11,587 nucleotides of DNA. Source: Podaxis mareebaensis (taxonomy: Eukaryota > Basidiomycota > Agaricomycetes > Agaricales > Agaricaceae). The translations under genes and the position numbers were made by a program. A model generated the notes under the pieces. The model had not been told where the DNA came from. It made no database searches and saw only the letters and a program-made list of their open reading frames with translations. The stretch covers positions 1-11,587 of the forward strand of contig JAEUWP010000156.1 in assembly GCA_018524725.1 (NCBI GenBank). The letters are read 5' to 3'. Positions 1 through 7,340 of the stretch are shown here, piece after piece; the first letter of the stretch is position 1; every line of letters begins with the position of its first letter.

Positions 1-116
1 TGATTATTTATTAGCCATTTATTATGAATTTTTGGAGAATTTACACAGAGTGTAGAGCAACATACAAATGTTCGTCCGAACCGGGGTGCCATCCGAACCG
101 GGGTGCGTCAATAGTA
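1..116 (+). repeat. Dispersed repeat, CpG-retaining copy (arm of an inverted pair)
   Basis: This stretch matches the reverse complement of 1061-1171 along its length, including the shared block catttattatgaattttt. It contains a tandem doublet: ccgaaccggggtg occurs at 77-89 and again at 94-106. The same doublet followed by gtcaatagta is found, mutated, in the inverted copy, and a third partial copy lies at 1664-1710. CpGs in this copy are TpG or CpA in the others. The similarity reaches the window edge, so the repeat probably starts outside. The family is not recognised. It could be a terminal inverted repeat of a DNA element or two independent insertions. Confidence 0.65.
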
Positions 117-320
117 CGCCTATGATACAAAATCTCCAAGATGGACTAAAAAAGGGACGAGCACGTAATGAGTCCGTGTGGTGGCTGGCCCGGACATGTT
201 GCGTGCCTCAATGAGTCACCAAAGGACCCCAGAAAATTGGGGGGTATCCCTGATCAAATTTGGACAGAAATGTGAAGATTTTTCAGGAACCCTCTGCACT
301 TTTTGAAAGAATGAGAGACT

Positions 321-348
321 CAGTACCTCGTATGCGATATGAGAACTG
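321..348. repeat. 28-bp quasi-palindrome, copy 1
   Basis: The unit starts cagtacctcgtatgcg and ends gatatgagaactg. It is repeated at 433-460 with three differences, all CpG-type transitions. Its halves are near inverted repeats around a gcg centre. Confidence 0.6.
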
Positions 349-426
349 TATTGTAATAACTACCTGAAAGAACGAGAGACTACAGGCATATTAGTATATG
401 GTAAGGAAAGCAGTACTTGAAGGTAC

Positions 427-466
427 TCACCTCAGTACCTCATATGTGATACGAGAACTGAGGTGA
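427..466. repeat. Hairpin containing quasi-palindrome copy 2
   Basis: Perfect 10-bp arms, tcacctcagt (427-436) and actgaggtga (457-466), enclose the second 28-bp quasi-palindrome (433-460), whose inner bases can pair further with a bulge. It could form a stem of about 17 bp as RNA or cruciform DNA. The function is unknown. The long arms do not resemble a tRNA or a known ncRNA. Confidence 0.55.
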
Positions 467-957
467 CACATCAGCCTACTATGCTTAAGTATGTGACTAT
501 ACTAAGGGTCCTCTGATCTATCTACAGGTTAATTACATTGTAGGTACAACTAGAATAAATGGCCCTCATGTTTGAAAGGTGCAACAGGTGGGATGTTCGG
601 ATCACCATGTGTTTGTCCTAGACCCGAAATCCAACACTTTTCTGGATAAGAATTGAGGGATTTCGGCTTGAAACCCTGCTGTGAGTTCCAGATAGAACCT
701 TGAGCTCTGGAGGGTACCCTGTTTGAATATGAGTAAATTTTCCTATGTGGGGGGGACACCAGCTACAGAGCAGGCAGGACTGCCTGAACATTCCTGATTT
801 AGTGCCCATTCTGGGAATGTATTAGCAGCTGACAGAGGTGATTGGACCTGCAAGCAATCTAACTGCCTTGGGAAAATGGTAAAAAAAAGGATCTGGATAT
901 AGTGCACTGACCACATCAGTGACCTCAATCTATTGACCCCACTTCCATAAATCCACA

Positions 958-1056
958 ACACCATTTACTTGGGACTGCTATTGTACACCTGTTTATATTA
1001 GCTAGTCTAGTGCAATAAAAGTTGATTTTTTTTTTAAAAAAAAGACACCATTTACT
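958..1056 (+). mobile_element. 75-bp A-tailed insertion with 12-bp target duplications
   Basis: The 12-mer acaccatttact occurs at 958-969 and exactly again at 1045-1056. Between them is a 75-bp segment (970-1044) ending in a T run and then an A run with a final g. An AATAAA-like signal (gcaataaaag) lies about 20 bases before the A run. Direct duplications plus an A-rich 3' end are what target-primed reverse transcription by a LINE-type machinery leaves. It is therefore probably a short retroposed transcript end or a truncated SINE-like copy. Its source is not recognised. Confidence 0.5.
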
Positions 1057-1060
1057 CATA

Positions 1061-1171
1061 CTATTGATGCACTGTGGTTTGGGTGTCACTGTGGTTCAGA
1101 CAAATACTCATATGTTGCTCCACACTCTATGTAAATTCTTCAAAAATTCATAATAAATGACTGATATATAA
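1061..1171 (-). repeat. Dispersed repeat, CpG-decayed inverted copy
   Basis: The reverse complement aligns with 1-116 over about 110 bp. It shares catttattatgaattttt, the doublet (here seen as actgtggtt twice, 1071-1079 and 1089-1097) and the end caatagta. It has no CpG where the left copy has several, so the two arms have decayed to different degrees. Confidence 0.65.
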
Positions 1172-2250
1172 TGTGTGCACATTATTGTACCAAAATATGA
1201 GGTGGTTGCAGAGAGTGTCAAGTGGGGTCAATGTCACTCTCTGTCACTCTAGCTGAGGGATGCCATATCAGAGCTTGAATACCATTGATGAGATCAGGAG
1301 ATCCAGAAACTCACATCATTGATTTGAGAGGGGTTCTGCTCCAATGCTGTGCATCCAACTCTTCCTTCTCTACTTATGGTGCAGCCAAGGGAGGCTTACT
1401 GTGAGATCATTGTTGTACCTATGTATATGAGAATTGCATTACTGCTGCTATCTGGGAGTACTGAAATGGAGCTTACACTAGGTTGACACAGGAGCAAAGG
1501 CCCATAATGTATGTCCTTCACCATTCTTCTAGAGGCATTTACACTCATTGATCTTCACCAATACTTATGTAGGTCAGTAAATGGTAAACCCATGCTTGTA
1601 GATCAGCTCATTCCCACATTGGAGTTTTAAAAAAGACCTGGATGTTAAGATGTGACTGAGGTGACCATCCAAACTGGGGTGACATCTGAACAGTAGTGCA
1701 TCAATAGTATTATTCATACAAGTCTTTAAACTTTTCAATGAAACACCTCAGTTCAATAAGGAAGAGCAATGGATAGGAAATACCTGTGGGGTGTTCTTGA
1801 TGTCAATCCAGGTCTATTCTACTACTGCTAGATGCTCCAGGAAATGCCAGAATATATAACATGCATTCTTTCCCAACCCACATTGAATCTAATCTTTTCT
1901 TATGCAAAAAGAATGTGGTTCAAGCAGTGAGGAGCATAGTAGACTGACAAACACCCAAGTACCCAGACCCTGTTGCAAGATCCAGATAAAACATGAGTGA
2001 CTGGGGAATCCTGATTTTTTTTCCAGATAAAAATCTTGAAATCTTGTACAGATAAAAACCTCAAAATTCTGATCAGTGTCCCTCCCTCTTTTTTGGGGTC
2101 CTGTTACTAAGTAGCACAAATATTTACTCAAAAGTCAATCAATGGATTGAAAGGGCCAAGAGGGATATGTTCCATTTTTAGTCATAAACTGTGTTCCACT
2201 TGCATCCTCTTATACCAGGGGGTTCTGAAACTACATGATAGATTACAGTA
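1172..2250. other. Non-coding, CpG-depleted stretch
   Basis: No gene is supported. The only long frame (minus, 1889-2131) has no recognisable motif and lies in low-complexity T/A-rich DNA. A partial copy of the dispersed repeat lies at 1664-1710. The rest is probably old, unrecognisable repeat debris. Confidence 0.45.
1664..1710 (+). repeat. Dispersed repeat, third partial copy
   Basis: ccatccaaactggggtg, then acatctgaacagtagtg and catcaatagtat, follow the same order as the doublet plus tail at 76-117. CG is replaced by CA or TG. The match starts abruptly near 1661, so upstream repeat sequence is missing. Confidence 0.55.
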
Positions 2251-2930
2251 GAGGGCAAGAAAAATCCACTAGTTTTTCCAAAAGAGTTCAACCCATGAGA
2301 AACCATATTCAATTGATAGATCTAGTCAAGGGCTGTCCAATAAACTAACAATGAACAAAATCCAATGAGTAGTTTATCTATAAATACCCTTTTTTAGTAA
2401 CTAAGCCTGAGAATTATAGCCAAATACCAAAATTTTATTTTTAAAAAATGAAAACTATGACAATCAATTTCTTTTGGAGAGTTGGATATGAAAGTGACTT
2501 TGGTGAAATTTCAATGAGCCATTGCCAAGGAAAATAATTTTCTTTCTTTTTTTGACTATTTTTTCACTTTCCAATAATCTCAATACATCAGCAACCCCAG
2601 TGAAACATCTCAGGACTACATAACCAGTCCAGAAATGCCATTACTGTATGTTCTCAAGAGCAACATAATGCATATGCTGCTGAAGTTTCACTGTGAGTTG
2701 AATCCTATTGAAATGGTATGTGTTACTCCTTTATATTACACTTATATTCACATCATCAACTGACTGGAACATCCAGTATTGGGGTTGGGCAAAGTATCAC
2801 TAGCACTATTGACAGATACCCAGTAATGTCAATTTTAGGTACAACTTTTGTAAAAAAATGGTCAAAATTTATGGCTGGAACCAAAATCACACTGAAAAAA
2901 CATTGGAATGTTTTTTTTTGATGTATTTCA
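2251..2930 (+). pseudogene. Decayed DDE transposase gene, 3' part with intron
   Basis: This is a remnant of a cut-and-paste transposase. Reading 2581-2715 in one frame gives a segment with S-Q-D-Y near its start and then KFHCELNPIEM at 2683-2715. The Glu of NPIE corresponds to the third acidic residue of the DDE catalytic triad, as in Tc1-like transposases. After a 61-bp intron the frame continues YWGWAKYH, then two stops and QIP. FHCELNPIE followed by YWGWAKY is a block I recognise from DDE superfamily endonucleases of Agaricomycetes. About 110 codons upstream in the same frame, 2251-2295 reads EGKKNPLVFPKEFNP, which loosely resembles the family's FP-DHP region. This assignment is weak. Downstream, a +1 frame at about 2855-2880 gives WSKFM, possibly the next conserved Trp/Phe block. 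The catalytic N-terminal half is missing or unrecognisable, and the gene is dead. Confidence 0.6.
2716..2776 (+). other. Intron of the transposase remnant
   Basis: The 5' splice site GTATGT is at 2716-2721, a branch-site match CTGAC at 2760-2764, and the 3' site CAG ends at 2776. At 61 bp it has a typical fungal size. Removing it joins NPIEM to YWGWAKY in frame, exactly as the conserved protein block reads, and this is the main reason for the call. Confidence 0.65.
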
Positions 2931-3359
2931 TGGGTCTGAGATCAAGTCTGGAGTTTAGAGATAATTCAATGAGCTATTCTGGCATGAGCAAATTGGCTGA
3001 CTTTGTTTGTCCTCTACTATACTACTTATATGTATGTGAGATAGTATACAGCTGAATCCATCATACTCATACTCCACTGTAATCTATAGTGTTCTCTGGG
3101 GACAAAGCTGGACAAAGATTCAGCTTCTTTGTTCTTTAGTACCCACTCATAACTGTAAACCCTCTGTGTTACTTAGACACAGTATGGATGTTGCACCAGT
3201 GTGGAGAGATACTGTCCTAAGACAACCTGAAACTATTAAGTTCCTAAGCAGAATGCCTGTCTGTTCACCTAGTGAACTAGAGGCTGGTTGGAAATCTCAC
3301 AGGGACTGCCAAAGGAGAGATGTGACTTGTAAGGTTGCAGGCTACTCCAGAGGTTCAGC
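2931..3359. other. Non-coding stretch flanking the retrotransposon
   Basis: Nothing recognisable is seen. A plus-strand open frame beginning at 3166 runs through the LTR boundary at 3360 and is judged spurious. The five bases before the LTR (3355-3359, tcagc) would be the left target-site duplication of the retrotransposon. Confidence 0.4.
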
Positions 3360-3813
3360 TGTTACACTAGTTATCTTGTCAAGGCAGGTAGAGCTCTCAC
3401 ATAGCAAGATGATAAAGCAGAAGGGAGACCTGCTATTCTTGTGCTATGTACAAGTAATCATAAAGCTAAGTTCTACTTACTTTATGAGCTTCCTAAATAC
3501 TAAGGTGATTGCTATACTACATGTCCAAACTGAGATGCACATAACTACTTTGGTGTTCTAATAATACTAGACTGAGCCCAAGGTAAGATATGAGATCTGC
3601 TGAAAGAGGACTACTACTATACAAGGTAATACTGAGTCTGAATGCTAAATATACTATAGCTCAGGAGATCTGAGATATGACCAATAGCCAAGGTACAAGT
3701 CAAGATGATAGAGAGGTGATGGAAGAGAAGGGCATAGAGCAATGTGAGAGAGAGAGGAGATAATGTGAATGCAATGAGGAGTAGGAGATGACAGAAACAA
3801 GAGGAGTGTAACA
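3360..3813 (-). repeat. 3' LTR of the chromovirus
   Basis: The boundaries are TGTTACACT at 3360-3368 and its exact inverse AGTGTAACA at 3805-3813, so the LTR has 9-bp terminal inverted repeats and TG...CA ends. It follows directly after a polypurine tract on the minus strand, as a 3' LTR should. Its length of 454 bp is ordinary for the group. The first 120 bases in minus orientation are pyrimidine-rich. An alternative outer end at 3167 (TGTTACTT) matches less well. The partner 5' LTR is not available for comparison. Confidence 0.65.
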
Positions 3814-3824
3814 TCATCCCCTTT
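3814..3824 (-). promoter_or_regulatory. Polypurine tract (plus-strand primer of reverse transcription)
   Basis: On the minus strand AAAGGGGATGA lies immediately before TGTTACACT, the start of the 3' LTR. A G-rich purine run abutting the LTR is the expected RNase H-resistant primer site. Confidence 0.6.
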
Positions 3825-3847
3825 GTGTAATCAAACTCCAGATTGAT

Positions 3848-5464
3848 CTACCTGTAACAAGTGTTGACCTCAGTGAGACATTGTTTGGATTGATTTTAGA
3901 TGGGGACATTGTTGGCTGTAACATGTTGTCCCTCAGTTTGCTGTGTGACAGGGTTGAAAGTGTACTCAGTGGTGGTATTTTCTAGAGCTCTATGATCACA
4001 AGGGATGGGTTTAGGAATGAGAATGAAAGCATCTTTATACAGAATGTTTTGTCATCCTTATTGTCTGAGAGTCAGAGTGTTAGTGAGAAACCAGACATGC
4101 TTCTTGGCTTCTTTATATGTGAGGCCATGGATGGGGGATTGATAGCAAGAGGGGATGATGGGAGTCTGAGGATGTTGAATACACTGTTATGAGTGGTGAT
4201 TTCATCCTTGACAGAATCGGCACATGCAATTCAGACAATCAGAAGCAATATGCCCTACTCTGAGACAAAGCCAACATCCTTGCATGTACACCTTGAGAAG
4301 GTTTGGAGGAAGGAGTTTCAAGATGGTGAGAGGGAGTGTGTATCACTGAATGTGATGTTCCCAGTAGGGGTATTTGGCAATGGGATTCATCTCACCTTGC
4401 AAAGTTAAGACATTTATGAGGGTTGGTAAGTTTGGGTAGGTGGCAATGTTAGGCTTCTGCTCAATTGGAGCCTTAGCTTGAGACTGAAGGGTCTTTGGGA
4501 TGAAGGGGTCAGTTCATACTCAATAGGAATAGGCTCTTCCCTCAGCAACAAGGATTCCTTGATCTCACTAGTATTGCCAGGGATAATTCTCTGGTGTAAC
4601 TCATGTTCAGCTTCCAGTATTTGTTGTACTGGACTCCCAAGACTGAGATACTTGATCCATCTCTACACATTGGGCATGAGTGGAGGAGGAGGGTTTTGCA
4701 GGGAAAGTGTGTCTAGCTGTGTGCTTGTCTCCATACTGTTGTTGGAGCAAGGCAACAAAGGCAGGGGTCTCTGTGGATGAGGTGGCAGTGAGGAAGGTAC
4801 ATGCCTGTCATATGAGGTTCTTTGTGTACTGGACCTGATATTGGTTTCTGTACTATGAGGTGATATTGTAGATGGGTTGTGCAGCTCAGACAGTAGCATC
4901 TTGGAAATTGAACCAGAGCTTATCTCCAGGTTCTGGAGCAGGTGGGTTCCAATTTCTCAGATTGACTGTGGTGAGTACATCTAGGGCACTGGAATAACCA
5001 GCTGCCTGGGTGAGGACTATAGCAGTTGGATAGATATTACTTGAGGGGTTATATGTATTGGAGAGATGGGGAGGATTTCCAGATGATTGTGAGTCCAGCA
5101 CTTGATGGTGTTGTCTCAGTGGATTACTATCTGGGTTCCTTTGGGGAATGGTGGTAAGGGCTTGTTAAAGGAAACTTTGATAGTTCTCATCTTCTGGAAT
5201 GCTTGTTGTATGGTTTGAAAGATCAGCATGTGGTGGATCTGAGGTAGGTGTCATAGATGGTTGAGAAATGAATGCATGTTGGTGGAATAGGTTAATGCTA
5301 GTGATAGGTAATGGTTCACTGATGGTAGCAAACTCAAGGTGGTCTGAGGGAGACATTGTAATATAGTCACTGTCAGTTCCTCTAGTCAGAGAGTCTCCAT
5401 GGAGGAGCTCTGTGAAGCTTTCTGTTCATGATATTATTGGCTTAATGGCAGCATAGTTGTTGAC
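3848..5464 (-). pseudogene. Third ORF of the retrotransposon: zinc-knuckle protein, decayed
   Basis: Between the end of pol (TAG at 5475-5477) and the polypurine tract lies about 1.6 kb of coding-like minus-strand sequence. The first part (to about 4890) is Ser/Pro/Thr-rich, with the segment PGDKLWFNFQ near 4910; the first ATG is at 5356. The frame then moves (4899 to about 4440) to a charged, probably helical stretch that includes QQILEAEHELHQRII. It returns to the first frame for VYMQGCWLCLRVGH and two CCHC knuckles at 4181-4276, followed by about 110 more residues. A TAG at 3848-3850 is a possible natural end. There is no signal peptide or clear membrane segment before the stop, so it is not an envelope gene. 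CCHC knuckles bind single-stranded nucleic acid, so a nucleocapsid-like role is inferred. The family is not recognised. It could also be a captured or older inserted ORF. Confidence 0.55.
4181..4276 (-). other. Tandem CCHC zinc knuckles in the third ORF
   Basis: The first knuckle, CWLCLRVGHIASDC (4235-4276), fits C-x2-C-x4-H-x4-C perfectly and carries the usual Gly before His. The second (4181-4222) has C, C, H and C at exactly the same spacing, with two in-frame stops inside it. A short linker with an extra Cys separates them. All eight metal-binding residues survive. Confidence 0.75.
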
Positions 5465-5474
5465 AGAGAAAGAA

Positions 5475-5699
5475 CTAGTGTTTGATGTGAGTGGGTTTGG
5501 AAGTGATGGGTCTTTGGAATGGGGGAATGAAATGTCTCTTTTTATATGCTACCAAGATATTTGAAGCATTTCTTGTCAAATTTCCTTTGTCTTCCCAAGT
5601 GTTGTCTGAATTCAGATAACCTTTCCAGTGGACAAGATAGGCAACTCAGCTTTGGCAAATTCTGTGGTTAATAATAGATTCAATTTCATATTCTTCTTC
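5475..5699 (-). pseudogene. pol: C-terminal chromodomain
   Basis: In the integrase frame, EYEIESIINHR (from about 5696) leads after one TGA stop to AYLVHWKGY, then TWED, NLTRNAS and AYKKRH (to about 5532). These match chromodomain features: the initial hydrophobic strand, the Y-L-V-x-W-K-G-Y strand, the TWE motif and the C-terminal helix. In chromoviruses this domain follows integrase and reads histone marks such as H3K9 methylation, steering insertion to heterochromatin. The frame ends at TAG 5475-5477, either the real end of pol or a CAG changed to TAG. The stop in the domain falls after RICQS and is consistent with CGA to TGA. Confidence 0.8.
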
Positions 5700-6790
5700 T
5701 CCATCTATTAATTCTGGTTGAGAAGGTTCAGGTTTGGTGAGGTTCTGGTCTGTCTTCTTGTATTGTTTCAAGAGAGAGATATGGAAGGTAGGGTGGAGTT
5801 TCCATGTGGTAGAAAGGGCAAGTTCATATGCACGTGGTCCTTTCCATTTCTTGATGGTAAAAGGGCTGTATCTTCTAGGACAAATCTTCACTTTCTGTTC
5901 CTGCAGTGGTAAGTTCCTAGTGTCTAGCCAAACTCTGTCACCTGTTTTGTATGTCTCTGTTTGAGGCATTCTTCAGGTGATCATTCATTTAGCATTATCC
6001 TTCATGACTTCTGCAGTATTGTGTTGAGATTGATCTATGTTGAATAGTCTTTTGTTTGATGCAGGGGCATTGGTTTGGATGAGGAGTTCAGGAATGGGAG
6101 GGGGGTTGTAACTGTAGAAAAGTTCAAATGGTGTCTTCTCATTTCTAGTGTGTGTAGTCAAGTTGTATTTGTATTTGAAGTGTGACAGTTTGTCAGCCCA
6201 GGATTTGGGATCTTTGTAGCAGTACTTCAAAAGGTATACTTCAAGTTCTTGATGAGAGTGTTCTGTAGCTCCATCAGATTAGGGGTGATAGGCAGTGGAT
6301 AGTTGTAAATTGATTCCTAGGGCAGAATAAAATGCCTTGATGGCTTTTCTTACCCATCATAGATCTTGATCTGCTACAATTGAGGTGGGAATTCCATAGC
6401 AGGGATAGAAGTGCTTAGTAAGCAGTGTGGCTATATCTTTGAAAGTTGCCATTTTCATAGTTGGTAGTACTAGTATCCCCTTTATAAGTCTGCAGTCTAC
6501 TACAGACAATATAGCATCATAACCTTTAGTAGTCTCAGGTAGACCTGTGACAAGGTCCATGGACATGTCTGCAAAGGGACATAATGATGGTGATGACTCC
6601 AGAGGGTGAAAAGAAGGGTGATTGGGTCTTCTGTCAATATTAAATTGTTGACAGATATGGCAGCCTGTGATATAGTTTCATATGAAGTCTCAAAGGCCTA
6701 GCCAATCAGTTTCTATGCAGATATAGTGAGTTGTTTCATCAATGCCTGGGTGTCCTGCAGAGTGATGATTGTGATGTCTCATGAGGATCT
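5700..6790 (-). pseudogene. pol: integrase, decayed but with all catalytic residues
   Basis: Integrase joins the cDNA ends to the host chromosome. The HHCC zinc domain is at about 6651-6779: clustered His residues, SAGHPG, then GCHICQQ. The core carries Asp in MSMDLVTGLP (6555-6557), Asp in SIVADQDL (6369-6371) and Glu in ATEHSHQELE (6261-6263). The last two are separated by 35 residues, the exact D-35-E spacing. A C-terminal DNA-binding region includes VWLDTRNL and a GPY/F-like module, CPRRYSPF to FHISLLKQY (about 5765-5880). One frame runs through the whole domain. Stops such as GL*DFI*NYI, DL*WV and HP*SDG interrupt it; most sit where arginine is usual. Confidence 0.88.
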
Positions 6791-7340
6791 TGTGTTTTTC
6801 ATCCAGCAATGGCTATGTTGTGGGAAGTGATTGTGATGATGTTCAGAATGATAATGAAGGTGAAGATGGTGTGGTGCTGTCTGATGTGATAGTGTCAACA
6901 AAGAGTTCTTTTGGAAGAAGGACTCTGTTGAGATTCTCTTTTGACTTGTCAACTTCATGGTCTGGTCATCTAGAGAGAGCATCAGTGACTGGAATTGCCT
7001 TGCCTGGATAGTGTTTGATGTGGAACTTGTATTCCTGCAATTCAACCCAGGTTTGTATGTGTCATTTCAATAGTTTTCTGGCATCTTGCCAGTGTCAGAG
7101 GTTGTCATGATCTGATCAAACTTTGATTTTATGTGGGGAAGAATGTAGATAGTGGTGCCATTCATTGAAGGCTTGCTTGATTGCTAGGAGTTCCTTATTG
7201 GGAGTAGTGTAATTTCACTCTGTTAGGGTTAATGACTTTGATTGGAATACACAAGGGTGTTCATTTCCACTGTCATCTTTTTGAATAAGTACTCCACCAG
7301 TGGCATAATCAGAAGTATCAGTCTTGACAATGAAAGGTTT
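6791..7340 (-). pseudogene. pol: RNase H and tether, decayed
   Basis: RNase H removes the RNA strand of the RNA-DNA hybrid. The domain starts KPFIVKTDTSDYATGGVL, with the first catalytic Asp at about 7318-7320. It continues with SKSLTLTE, NKELLAIKQAF (catalytic Glu), SDHDNL (third Asp) and HYPGKAIPVTDALSR (about 6975-7020). After that comes an acidic/Ser-rich linker towards integrase. Five in-frame stops occur, for example TE*NY, NL*HW and SR*PDH, all at typical arginine positions. The frame differs from RT by one base because the RT/RNase H junction is a deletion. Confidence 0.85.

Larger units (their letters stand above)
117..957. other. Non-coding stretch, CpG-rich to about 670
   Basis: No convincing gene is seen. 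Short minus-strand open frames between 550 and 964 overlap in different frames and show no recognisable motif. The first part, to about 670, keeps roughly twenty CpGs. After about 680 they almost vanish. The segment contains two copies of tgaaagaaYgagagact (about 303-320 and 364-381) and two 28-bp quasi-palindromes, listed separately. It may be the body of the element whose arm is at 1-116. Confidence 0.5.

Noticed and set aside
70..110. Possible tRNA-like motif around gttcgtccgaacc
   Set aside because: No acceptor stem or anticodon arm at the needed distances. It is part of the repeat doublet.
665..720. Weak similarity of 665-720 to 1950-2000 (accctg, ccagata and nearby words)
   Set aside because: The similarity does not extend beyond about 50 bp by eye and needs several gaps. 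Chance cannot be excluded.
550..964. Three overlapping minus-strand open frames
   Set aside because: They use different frames over the same DNA and show no conserved motif. No gene supported.
1600..1630. Shared words gatcagctca and attggagttt with the gag region near 10830-10870
   Set aside because: The spacing between the words differs and flanking bases do not match. Treated as coincidence.
1889..2131. 80-residue minus-strand open frame
   Set aside because: It is a low-complexity, hydrophobic translation with no family resemblance and no neighbouring gene signals.
3166..3561. 131-residue plus-strand open frame, one of the two longest in the window
   Set aside because: It crosses the LTR boundary at 3360, has no recognisable motif and is favoured by loss of CG-containing codons. 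Judged spurious.
3617..3817. Hydrophobic minus-strand frame that continues the third ORF frame into the LTR, resembling a membrane tail
   Set aside because: It follows stops in the third ORF and lies in a pyrimidine-rich part of the LTR, where Leu/Phe/Ser codons arise from composition alone. Not taken as evidence for an envelope protein.
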